From: Annona cherimola
Taxonomy: Eukaryota; Streptophyta; Magnoliopsida; Magnoliales; Annonaceae
Direction: 5' to 3'
Length of the DNA stretch: 64,000 nt
NCBI GenBank assembly: GCA_030490835.1
Contig: CM059972.1
Span: forward strand, 59,749,067 to 59,813,066
Both the position numbers and the translations under genes were made by a program. Every line of letters begins with the position of its first letter. Within the stretch, counting starts at the first letter, position 1. This document shows positions 11,418 through 21,747 of the stretch, piece after piece. The notes under the pieces were generated by a model that was not told the DNA's origin, did no database searches, and worked only from the letters and a program-made list of their open reading frames with translations.

Positions 11418-12568
11418 CGCTCCCAAACTTAAATGTTGCTAGTCCTTGAGCAACACATGCAAACAATATGGATGAATAAATGAATGAATAGATGAATGAA
11501 TGAGTTAATGAATGTATGCAGACTCTGTCAACTCCGTTTGCTTCCTGTTATGCATTGATCAATCCACTTAGCCATTTCACAAGGTCGAGATTACTTCAAC
11601 TTGAAAAATCCTTCATTATACAAACAAGGCATGCATTTTCCTTTTTCAAACCAAGTCACATGTGGATAATAAGATTCCATAGTGCAAAGTCATATTTCAA
11701 CACGTTAATCTTTCATTCGATCAGAAAACTGGTTAAAAAATTAATGAACACAAGCAAACCAAGGATTAAACTAAATACACTGGTCACAGCAAATGGTATC
11801 ATGTCACTGAATTCAATCTCTAACACTACACATTCTTTTTCCCCCCCAAACTTATTGCAAAGATTCTCCTCACCATATTTCAAGATATCTGGAGATCTGT
11901 TGTTTTTTTGGCTCCCCTCACCATATTTCAGGGTATCTAGGGAGAATTTTCATTTTTAAAGCATTGTGACTTTGATTTTCCTATGCTTTTTATGCAAACC
12001 TTGCCATTTGTCGATGCCAAGTCTCGGTTACTCAGCTTAGGTCATCCACCCCCTTTTATCTTTTTTTTAATGCTTTGTTAGGTGTACTCAACATGTTTGA
12101 GTAATTCCTGTGAAATAATACCATTTCTGGACCCGTTGAAGTACTTGGTCAACATTTATTTAGTTCAGTTTTCATCAACTTGGTCTGAAAGATATGCCTG
12201 TGATTGAATTAGACAATGCATTATGAAATTCCTTTTAATTCTTTCACATATTACTTTCAACCTGTTTTTATACTTGGTTTTTAATCTAAATGGCCCATTT
12301 TTCAATTTCAAGTCAACACTAATCACAATCTTGCACATTTTCAGAATAAGATGGATTGAAATAAAGACAACTTTCATTAGCTGGAATTGACATACATGCA
12401 ACATAAAATAAAACATGAAAAACTAACCTATGGTTGAGAATTATACACCCCCCAAACTTGAGAGATGCATTGTCCTCAATGCATGATCCTAAAATGAACT
12501 AAAAATGAAAATATAATGAAAAGAAAAAATAAAAGAAAAGAAAAGAAAAAATAAAGGGTTGGGACTCC
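11418..12568 (-). other. Conserved 3' noncoding region of A
   Basis: No real ORF; the 147-codon frame at 11516-11959 is antisense to the element and not shared as a protein. The minus strand contains three AAGTTTGGG-type purine tracts, at 12446-12459, 11841-11853 and 11418-11430 (just before the 3' LTR). Two copies of CCTGAAATATGGTGAGG-like sequence lie at about 11869-11885 and 11916-11932. The same order is found in E (59540-60501) and in part in F (21930-22508). Confidence 0.6.
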
Positions 12569-13657
12569 CTCATGAATCGGACTCCGTCGTGTACTCGTCG
12601 TCGGGTTGGGGCTGAGCCGGCTGCCCGAAGCAAGCTCGGACCTCTGGCGGTGTCGGCGGAAAGGGCAAGAGGGTGGAGATGTTAATCTGGCAGTCCTCTG
12701 CTATCCGCCGTAGATAAGCCTCCATCGCCCGGTCATGCTGCCGCTGGTACCTTGCTTGGGCGGCAACCAGATTCTCTATAGCCGCTCGGTTGTAGATAGC
12801 GGCTCGAGGAGGGACCCGATGTTGGATCTGCTCTAGGTCGCGTGGTGGCGGTGGACACCCCGGGGCTGGGTGCGGTAGGAGATGTCGTCAATGATGGCCT
12901 GACAGTTCAGGACCTCCTCTGTCGGCTACCATCTGACACCGGCCCGCTTCCAGAGTCCTGTGATGAGGGATGTGAAGTAGTAGCTGCCTTGGGGTGCAGT
13001 CGTGCAGGCACAGATCTGCTGGTAGATAAGGCGGCCCATGTCGATCGTCATGCCGCTGAAAATGGCATGGAGCAGTAATGCTCTGTCCATAGTCACCTCG
13101 CTGACATGGGTTGAGGGCATCATTCGAGCAGAGATGAAATGGAAGATTATCCGCCCGTTGCACGTCATCTCACTCCTCTTGAACGAGGTCAGTTGTCCGC
13201 CCGTCGACTTCCAAGACGACGGCTTCGCACAGAACGGCCTGGTGATGGAGGCAGTGTCTCGATCTTCGCCCTCCAGGAACGCCTCATAATCGTCTGGGTG
13301 AGGAAAAGGTGTCAACCCGTAGTAGGAATTGATCGCCTCCGCATGAAAGGGGACGATCTTGCCCCTGACTTTCACCCGCCCCTCCTCGTGCTCCACTGCG
13401 TTGGCGTAGAACTCGTTGACGACGGGAGTGATAGCAGGCGGGGGTTGTGCCATAAAATTCTGCCATCCCCGAGCATGAAAACTGATCAGTGAGTCATCAG
13501 AGAACTCGTCTATCTTGATTCCTCTCTCCGGAATCAGATGCCTTTTCTGGAGCGCATCTGTATAGCACTTAAAGGCCTGGGCTGACACAAATCTGTTTGC
13601 GTCGAAGTCGACAGGTTCCTGAACTTTCTTCCTTTTGGCTGAGGATGATGACGCCAT
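12569..13657 (-). pseudogene. Second ORF of A, putative plant transposon protein domain
   Basis: Starts at ATG 13657 (MASSSSAKRKK, a basic, possibly nuclear-targeting start). Residues ~20-245 follow the pattern of the 'putative plant transposon protein' domain: F..A.A...Y...L.KR.LIPERGI, RGWQ.FM, V.EFYANA, VRGK.V.F, INSYYGL. The frame stops at 12926-12928 (TAG after VRW) and shifts once nearby. It then continues in another frame with IENLVAAQARYQRQHDRAMEAYL and LLPFPPTPPE, ending at 12569. That C-terminus is conserved in element E (59264-59539). Original length about 360 residues. No signal peptide or membrane segment is evident. The role is unknown; the domain recurs as ORF3 of Sirevirus J. 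Confidence 0.65.
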
Positions 13658-14609
13658 ATCGCGCTCAAGCAATCTCAAACGGCCCTTGCAAATCAAATTC
13701 CAATACAACCAAGCAGTCCAAAAATCCAATACACAACAAGCTGACTTCCAAATGTCAAACAATCCACCCAAATCACCAAGTTACTCCAGCACCAACCAAT
13801 GCAAAGCAATCCACCCAAAATAATTTCCAATCCGCGAACCAATCTACAAATTCAATCCAAACTTCTAGCCGAACAAGCACCAAGCAATCTTAAATCAAAG
13901 AAAATATCTCAAAGTTGGAGAAGGTTTTACCCATAGCAGCTTTCAGCTTGCAATCTGGAGCTTGCCCTGTTTCTGCACAAGCATTGGGGCGCGGGGGTAG
14001 CGGTGCCTAGGCGCCAACCTGCTGTCAGTCTTCTCCGGCGCTGGGGTGAAGAAAGGATGATGATGGGGCTCAAAATGGAGCCCAAATCAAGGGGGAAATG
14101 ATGAGAACTTCAATGTGGGGGTATTGCGTATGATTTGGTGAAGAAAAACCAGAGTTTTAGATGGATTTGAGTGATCTAAGCCAAGGGTAAAAAGAATGAA
14201 AATGGAATGGTTGGAATGGATGGAATGGGAGGATGAATCCTTGATGAAATGTAGTCGGATTTGAGTTGAAATGGTTTGAAATCAAAGTGGGAATGTTTGG
14301 AAATGAGAAATGGGAAATTTTGGTTCCGGGGCGTGGGGTTTAGGGTTTAGAACCCTAATCCCATGCTTTATAAGGCGTCCGAGTCACGTTGTCCACGACC
14401 CGGCGCCGGGGCGCCCGTGTTCTTCGGATTGTTCATCATTGCGCCGGAGCGCCGCCATTCAGCGCTTAGGTGCCGACATATATGTTTTTTTAATATAAAT
14501 AAAACCAAAATCCATGGTTAAAAAAAATACAAATCAAACTAAAACTAATCAATGGGTTGCCTCCCATTCAGCGCTAAGCTTAACGTCCTCAGCCCGACGT
14601 TCCTACTGT
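13658..14609 (-). promoter_or_regulatory. Promoter-like spacer upstream of A's second ORF
   Basis: Between gag-pro and the second ORF lie about 950 bp without a gene. Read on the minus strand there is a TATA-type box (CCTTATAAAG, 14375-14366). Immediately downstream are telo-box-like repeats (ATTAGGGTT at 14359-14351, CTAAACCCTAAACC at 14350-14337), then a pyrimidine-rich leader of ~650 bases to ATG 13657. GGCGCC-type motifs occur at 14400-14412 and 14011-14017. A TGGGAGGCAACCCA hairpin-like block sits at 14553-14566, just after the gag-pro stop. An internal promoter is inferred, not shown. Confidence 0.45.
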
Positions 14610-16307
14610 TCAGTCTGTTTTCAATTTCGCCACCTCAAACTCCCGGCCATTAGGACTGCAACCTGGAAGTTCAGATCTGATCTTAGCCCATTGTTCCATT
14701 AAATTATGCCAGATTTGACCTTCCATCAGATAAGGTAGGAGCATTTTGATATGAAAATTTCTATATTTATCAAACGTAAACTCCCCTATTCCATTATTGG
14801 TTTTAATATCAATGTCTTGACTTTTTAATGGCTCGGTCAGTTGTTCGAGCCTGATGTAACCAATGAGTCGGTCTTTAACACAGACAAATAACTTGTGGCC
14901 CCTAGTCGTAATCTCTTCTTGGTCCTTTTTAAAACCAGTCTGAGGAAGCTTTTGAACTTCTAAATTACCCATATCAATCCTTAAGCAATCCTCTAGGTTA
15001 GTCAGGTTCTGTATAGACTTGAGCACGTTGAATGTAACCTTTTCATTTTGCACCTGCATGATTAATTCTCCGGCTTGTACATTGATTACCGCGTTGCCCA
15101 TTGCGAGAAAAGGCCGACCGAGAATAATTGGCACGTCTTGATCCTCTTCATAATCCAGGATAATAAGATCTGCCAGAAAGATGAATTTTTCCACCTTGAC
15201 AAGGACATCTTCGATGATACCGTCTGGATACGTGATGGATCGATCCGCCAGTTGTAGCTTCACTGTGGTAGGTCGGGCTTCCCCTAGGCCCAATTTTCTA
15301 AAAATGGACTTGGGCATGAGATTAATGCTTGCTCCCAAGTCACATAGGGCTCTCCCGAAGTACTGGTCTCCAATTGTGCATGGAATGGTGAAACTCCCTG
15401 GGTTCTTGAGTTCAGAAGGCAGTTTTCTCTGCACCCTTGCACTGGTTTCCTCTGTTAGCGCCACCGTCTCGAATTTTGTCAACCGCCATTTCTTTGATAG
15501 CACGTCTTTTATGAATTTGGCGTAGCTCGGCATTTGTTCCAAGGCTTCTACGAGAGGTATATTGATATGCAGCTGCTTCAATACCTCAAGAAACTTCTTA
15601 AACTGGCCCTTCTTTTTAGGCTTTTCGAATCTCTAAGGAAATGGAGGGGGCGGCCTTGGATTTATGGCGATTTCAGCGTCCAGTTTCTTTTGGGTTGCAA
15701 CTAGTTCTCCTGGCTCCTGCGACTGCTGAATCAGACGATTAGTGGGTTCCGTCACCGATTCTGGTGGGGTTGCATCGGGTAACTGCTTTCCACTACGCAA
15801 TGTAACTGCTTGGACCTGTTCTTTGCCTTTTCCCTTCGGATTTTGCTCGGTGTAACTCGACAATGATCCTCGAGGTCCATTGTTTAGGGCTGAGGCCAGT
15901 TGGCCTATTTCAGCTTCCAAGCTCCTATTTGTTGTGATTTGGGATTGCATAAATTGCATGAAAATCACCGGCTTGATCTCAAAGTTGTTGGTGTCGATCG
16001 GAGGAGGTGCAATGCTAGTTTGAACAGCATTTTGGCCAAGCGCAATCAGATCCCAAATGAGTTGATCCAAATCATCTTGAGGTGGATGATTCGGGATCTC
16101 AATCCTTGGGTTTCCCTGCTGGTTTGCTTGAACGTTCTCGTCCTGGTTCTCGATGCGTTCTATCATATGCTGTTGGTTTCTAGCCTTCCTGCTCTTGCGA
16201 TGCCTTCTCAAATAGGGTTCGTTCGGGTTCCAGATCAAAAGGAATAACAATCTCCTTTCCGGCTCTGACTCGGCGCATGCAATTTGCGATGACTTTGCAA
16301 AAACCAA
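14610..16307 (-). pseudogene. gag: gag-protease remnant of A
   Basis: One minus-strand frame from 16307 to 14610 with a single internal TAG at 15633-15635. Residues ~60-130 are a gag C-terminal part (FMQFMQSQ...LEAEIGQLASALN). Then come the Pro-rich linker, AVTLRSGK, and PPPPFP just before the stop. Beyond it is a retropepsin domain with DLGASINLMP (Asp active site) and IILGRPFLA. The main capsid domain, the zinc knuckles, RT, RNase H and integrase are all absent. A frame irregularity near 16245 and the odd N-terminus suggest a deletion there. The protease-only layout fits a non-autonomous Athila/Tat relative. Confidence 0.7.
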
Positions 16308-16420
16308 TGAAATTGAACCTGCAGAAAAAGAAATTCTAAACTAAAAGAAATTATGAAAATAAACTGTTCTACAAAATTATACAAGAAATAAATAAAACTA
16401 AAAATAATTAGCTAACAATT

Positions 16421-16438
16421 CCCCGGCAACGACGCCAA
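16421..16438 (-). other. Primer binding site of A
   Basis: The minus strand reads TTGGCGTCGTTGCCGGGG next to the LTR end. This is one change from TGGCGCCGTTGCC, the site seen in E and known from Athila/Tat elements (tRNA-Asp is the usual assignment). Confidence 0.85.
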
Positions 16439-16443
16439 AAACT

Positions 16444-18124
16444 TGACGAGCTGCGTATATGTCAATTAAAATGCTCGCTATTAACGCAAGTATATGTGCC
16501 GTGTCAAGTAATAAAGAGTGAGTAAAGTATCATTCACACGAGGAATTGTTAACCAAATTATTAATTAGTTAAAATGCTTTCGATGGATGGAGAATTCTGA
16601 GTTTATGAGTAAACTAAACTAACAATTGCAATGAGAAATTAGAGTGAAAGTTCGAGACACGGGATACTTTAAACGGGTTTTCTAATTAGGGATGGCAGAT
16701 GGATAGCTTGGAATCCTTGAATCTAAACTATATTGTTTTGGTTCTTTCTAATTGTATTGCATATGGATTTACTAGCCCAAGTTCATATATCTTTATATAT
16801 GTCTTCCAACATTATATAAAGCTAATTACACCCTATTTAATTGTTATGTTCCCATTCCATTAAATAAAGTAAAATTGATAAGTTCATAACTTGTATAATG
16901 ACTACACATGGTTTAACGGTATATTCCTATCCGTTAAACAACTTTCCTTACACAAAGGTCGAAACTTATGCCTTGCACGTGGATCTGGCATAGATTTTCA
17001 TCTTCCAAGGATAAATCAAGCAATTAAATCATCTTACAAGGTAGCTAATCTTGTAAAAAGCATTCAATCCATACATGCAAAGGTAAATCATATACAATCA
17101 TGCATAAAATCAACTATTCATTCCTGAATATTCTAAGAACCAAGAAACAATATAGTTTAGAATTCAAATCATCCTAACTATCCATCTAATGGAGGTTTAG
17201 TTCAAAGACATGATCTTAACATCCAATACATCCATATAAAAAGTATCCATAAAGGTAAAGAAAGAAAATTGAAAAGAATAAGAAAAACTGTTTTCCGGCG
17301 GTTTCCACCAACGGGACTTGAATCCTTTCTTCAATCCGGACTTTTTAATCTTGATTTCTTCTTGCTCTTGCTTGGCAATTCGTCTCTGGGCTCTCCCTTC
17401 TCTCTTTCTTGCGCGCGAACCCCTAGGAACTATATATAGAGTCCATCTTGCGCAGCTTACGCACTAGAATATTCGCTTACGGATGCGTATTGGCGCCTAG
17501 GCACCCCTAACTGGCGCCTAGGTGCCAACTCCCTGTGTGCTGGGCAACTTGGACACTTTCTGCAAACACTAGAAATTCATGCGCTGGCGCCTAGGCGCCA
17601 ACTCCCTGGACTGTTCTTGCTTGGAGCTTCTTCTTAACACCTTGTAGCTGATCATGTCTGGTGCCTGGGCACCCCTGGGTGGTGCGTAAGCGCCAACTCT
17701 CTGGACGCAATACCTGACTTGAGGCTTCAACATTGTCTGACTTGGGTTTCATGTATATAAAGTGGCACCTGGGCGCCCCTAGGCGGCGCCTAGGCGCCAA
17801 CTCTCTGGAAGCCATGCTGTAAGCTGTGTGTGCAGGAAATGGCCAAGGCACGTAGGGTGGTGCCTAGGCGCCATCCATCTGCCTCTGGTTACCTCTGGTT
17901 GCATTCAATTTGTCCGCTTCGCCTTCGTATGTCCCGTCCTTCCTGCAAAAGATGGAAAAACTAAATAAATGAACTAAAAATGCCTAAAAGCTAATTAATG
18001 TTCCTAAAATGCGAGGCAGATGAAAATTAAGCTAAATGAGTGCAAACTAAGCCTAATCTCTTGAACTAACGCACAAATTAAGTCTTAAATGGGTCATGAT
18101 AACTCGTAAAAATACGAGTTATCA
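16444..18124 (-). repeat. 5' LTR of A
   Basis: Full-length minus-strand LTR of 1681 bp. It starts with the 28-nt perfect hairpin (18124-18097) and ends CGCAGCTCGTCA at 16444. It carries several GGCGCC(TAG)GCGCC palindromes at 17489-17870 and a TATATATA box at 17431-17439. The ORFs at 16891-17127 and 17591-17851 lie inside it and are not genes. Against the 3' LTR it differs by scattered substitutions and by extra GGCGCC-containing units. Confidence 0.85.
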
Positions 18125-19440
18125 ACTTCAGATGACCAAATCCTTCCAGCATTGAAATTGGGGTAAGAGACAGGCGAAGTCGCAACCGAAGTCGACTCCG
18201 TATACGACTTGGGTGAAGTCGCATTCCCAGGTTGACTCCACAATCGACTTGAGTGAAGTTGGACCCCAAGTCGACCCAGGCATCCGACTTGAGTCAAGCT
18301 AAAGACAAATACGGTCAAGACAAGCAAATATTCATGAAATAATCATTCAAGGTGGTCTATCATTCAAGGGAAAATCATTAGCCACATATATGGACTACAA
18401 AATCAAGAAAAGAAAATCATTCTAAGTTCAAGGCCATGAAGACAAAGTCTTCAAGAGAACATGAACATGCCAAGTTCCAAGTTTAAGCATTCAAGAACAA
18501 GATATGAGATGAACAATAGGCAACCAGGATCACTTTCAATGAAATCCAAGTTCCATCATGTGCATACAGAAAATGAAGTCGCATCCGAAGTCGACTTCAC
18601 CTGCGACTTGGATCGAGTCCAAGACCAAGTCGACCTGAAGTAGAATTTGAAGACATGTTGGAGACCGAAGTCGCAACTAAAATCGACTCCAATCTGCGAC
18701 TTGGGTCACAACGGTCAGAAAAAATTGAACAATAGCGCATTAAATGCGCGGGTACCTACCTCCAAGCGTTTGAATTTACTCCGCCGTTATAAAAGAGCAT
18801 TCAAGTGGACGTGCTAGAGGTTAGAGAAAGCATTTACTGTGATCAACTACCATCTTCTCCAAGCATTAAGTCATCAACACAAGTTTCAAGTGAAGAATTT
18901 TGCTCCAACTTGCTGAAAGCTACATCACTGATCAAATCTCTCTTTCTACAAGTTCTTCCACGAGCTGAAATCGGCCTACACAACTTGTAAAGTGTAGTTT
19001 ATTTTATTTGATTCTTTATTTGTATTTTTTACTTAGTTTGATATTGGTGATTTAAACCAAGTAAAAGCAAAGTAGAGCTGTAACTTGAGTGTGACTCTTC
19101 ACCTACTTGTTCTGTGTTTTGTACAAGCCCCCTGGAGCTGGAATCTAGAAGAGAGTTGCTGCTCTAGCTGTATTTGACAATAGATTAGTGGAACCTAAGT
19201 CACAACGGTTGTGAGCTTGGAAGAGTGGAGTAGGGAAGGTTGCCCGAACCACTATAAAATCTGTGTCTACTGCTATGGTTTGCATATTTGCTTTTATTGC
19301 TTTATTTCTCTCCATATTCTTCATTTGTTTCATTAAGGGGATTAAACTAAATTAGAAAAGATTCTTGTTTAAGTGAAAATTTTAAAATACACAATTCACT
19401 CCTCCCCTCTTGGGTAATAAACATAAACTTGGGACCAACA
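18125..19440 (+). repeat. 5' LTR of Sirevirus B (5' truncated)
   Basis: Ends ...GGGACCAACA followed by AGTGGTATTAGAGCAGG, a mutated initiator-Met primer site at 19443. It contains several AAGTCGACTCC / GACTTGGGT units (18178-18710) and a TATA box (TTATAAAAG, 18787-18795). The first ~460 bp are missing, replaced by element A. Confidence 0.8.
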
Positions 19441-19488
19441 AGTGGTATTAGAGCAGGTTTTTGAGTTTAAACCAAAGAGATCTCATAT

Positions 19489-20614
19489 ATGGCATCCCAA
19501 CAAACTTCCACTCCTGCATTTGCCGAGGGTCAATCATTCACAAGGACACCTCCATTTGATGGGAGTAACTTCGGTTATTGGAAGTTGAGAATGAAACAAT
19601 TAATCATGGCTACGGATATAGATTGTTGGATTGCTATCCAAGATGGTGTTGTGTTGCCCATTGATGAAAGAGCCTCCACATGGTCCCATTAAAAGCAACG
19701 CAAAAGCCATGAACTCCCTCTTTTGTGCATTAATTGCATCCGAATATGATAGAGTATCCTCATGCCAAACCGCCAAAGAGATATGGGATACACTTACATC
19801 TATTTATGAGGAAACTTCTCAAGTCCAAGAGATGAGAAGAAATATTTTGATTGGAGAGTTAGAAAGCTATAAAATGCTTGAAACCGAAAATATTTCTGAA
19901 ATGTTTGCTAGATTTTCTAAAATTACTAATGTCTTGAAAGGTCTCGGGAAAGCTATTTCTGAATCTGAACAGGTAATGAAGATTTTAAGAGCGCTACCCG
20001 TATCATGGACTCCCAAGATCACGGCCATTGAGGAAGCAAAAGACCTTAACACAGTACGGCTTGAAGATCTCATAAGCTCACTCATGTCACATGAGTTGAT
20101 AAAGAGAAGAAATGAGGAGCAACATAAAGGCAAAAGAGCTATTGCCTTAAAAGCCACACAAGTTTCAGATGACTCCACCTCATCCTCTCAAAACTATAAT
20201 GAGGAGATAGCGCTACTCACAACACGTTTCAGAAAATTCATAAGAAAAAGAAAGAATTTTAAGAGCTTTAAAGAAAGAAACTCAAAGGAGAAAAAGAAGG
20301 AGGCTACAAAGTGCTTTTGGTGTGGTGGTATGGGGCATATGCAAGCCCAATGCCCAACACATGAAGAAAACAAATCAAGAGAACGAAGGGAAAAGAAGGA
20401 TTTAGGAGAAAATAGAAAATTTCAAAAAGCAAAAGGAAGAGGCATGTATGTCAATGAGGAGACATCCACAACTTGCAGCTCCTCAAATGAAGAAAATGAG
20501 GCTGCAAATTGTGCAAGGATCTGTTGCATGGCTACAATGGAAAAAGATTTCAACCTATGCTTTGCAGCAATAGAAATTTTGGATAATATTCATATGGATA
20601 ATATTCATAGCTAG
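19489..20614 (+). pseudogene. gag: gag of Sirevirus B
   Basis: Starts MASQQTSTPAFAEGQSFTR, the same N-terminus as gag in D and J. A short deletion near 19685 shifts the frame. Translation then continues from 19631 to 20614 with the copia-type gag core (WDTLTSIYE, LRALPVSWTPKI, LISSLMSHELIK) and a zinc knuckle CFWCGGMGHMQAQC (CX2CX4HX4C, about 20311-20352). The C-terminal coiled coil and second knuckle are lost at the deletion junction (~20600). Confidence 0.8.
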
Positions 20615-21747
20615 CAAAGATGAAGCATTTTCTATGTTTATCACGTTTTCAAATTTGGTGCAAAATGAAAAATAAAATACAACTATCTCCGTTAGAAGTG
20701 ATCATGGTGGTGAATTTGAAAATAAACGATTCATAGAATTTTGCAATGAAAAAGGAATTCACTATACATTTTCTGCACCAAGAACCCCCCAACAAAATGA
20801 GGTAGTTGAAAGGAAAAATAGGACAATACAAGAAATGGCTAGAACTATGCTAAATAAGAGTAAATTGTCCAAAAGATTTTGGGGTGAAGCAGTAAGTACA
20901 ACATGTTATGTTTTAAACTGAGTTACCATTAGAGCAATTTTGAAAAAGATCCCGTATAAACTATGGAAAGGAAGAAAACCAAACATATCATATTTCCATA
21001 CCTTTGAATGTACTTGTTATGTGTTAAACAATGGAAAAACCAACTTAGGTAAATTAGATGCCAAAAGTGATGAGGCAATTTTCATTGGTTATTCATCAAA
21101 TAGCAAAGCATATAAAGTCTTTAATAAGAAAAATCAAATAGTAGAAGAATCAATACATATTGTCTTAGATGAATTTAACTAAACTTCTAGAAAGGAGGAT
21201 GAATTGAGTGATGCAGATGAGGCATCAAAGAACCCAAAGATGGATCAACAAGAGCAACAATGAGAAGCCGAAGCAAAGCAAGAAAATTCTATGGAGGAAA
21301 GGGTAAGTGAAGGTAACAATTCTTACGAACCTCCAACTAATTTAAAATTCAAAAATGACCATCCAATTGAGCAAGTTATTGGTAATATCTATGAAGGAGT
21401 AAAAATTAGAAGGTCATGACACAATATTTGTGGAGAATTCGCTTTTGTGTCAAAAATTAAACCAACATCCATTGATCAAGTTCTTAATGATAAGAATTAG
21501 ATCATCGCAATGCAAGAAGAGCTAAATCAATTTGAAAGAAACAATGTATGACACCTAGTTCCTAGACCCAAAGATTGTACAGTTACAGGTACCAAATGGG
21601 TATTTAGGAACAAATTAGATGAAAGTGGACTTGTGGTGAGAAATAAAGCTAGATTGGTAGCCAAAGAATATTTTCGAGAAGAAGGAATTGATTTGGAAGA
21701 ATCTTATGCTCTTGTGGCTAGATTAGAAGTCATACGTATCCTACTAG
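20615..21747 (+). pseudogene. pol: Integrase/RT fragment of Sirevirus B
   Basis: Resumes in integrase at a site matching 45963 of J (ASKDEAFSMF) and passes the region equivalent to the second and third catalytic residues (RSDHGGEFEN; QQNxVVERKN). The ORF 20940-21182 is the integrase C-terminus. It stops within the first RT block at RLEV. Many in-frame stops (for example in the TGA at 21262 and the TAG at 21498 regions). Transition to element F sequence at about 21747. Confidence 0.75.

Larger units (their letters stand above)
10452..18124 (-). mobile_element. Athila/Tat-like non-autonomous gypsy element A
   Basis: Minus-strand order: 5' LTR (18124-16444), primer site, gag-protease relic (16307-14610), promoter-like spacer, second ORF (13657-12569), conserved 3' noncoding region with purine tracts, and 3' LTR (11417-10452, truncated at its end). 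There is no RT, RNase H or integrase, so it must have moved with enzymes from a relative. The protease motif DLGASINLMP and the TGGCGYCGTTGCC primer site point to the Athila/Tat branch. The right edge abuts a truncated Sirevirus LTR and the left edge a cut G1b gag, so no target duplication can be read. Confidence 0.8.
18125..21747 (+). mobile_element. Sirevirus B, heavily deleted (plus strand)
   Basis: Truncated 5' LTR (18125-19440), primer site, gag, then a jump from the gag C-terminus straight into mid-integrase at about 20615, ending abruptly at the start of the RT domain (21747). The same segments are found intact in J, which shows that the gag end, protease and first half of integrase have been lost. 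The left edge corresponds to a point about 460 bp into the J LTR. Confidence 0.8.

Noticed and set aside
11516..11959. 147-codon plus-strand ORF
   Set aside because: Antisense to the conserved noncoding 3' region of element A; the protein is not kept in E or F.
12842..13492. Plus-strand ORFs overlapping 12569-13657
   Set aside because: Shadows of the minus-strand second ORF of A in GC-richer sequence.
18178..18710. Regular GTCGAC-containing units that could look like a CRISPR-like or satellite array
   Set aside because: Units vary in length and sequence, lie inside LTRs of five Sirevirus copies, and occur in a plant nuclear context.
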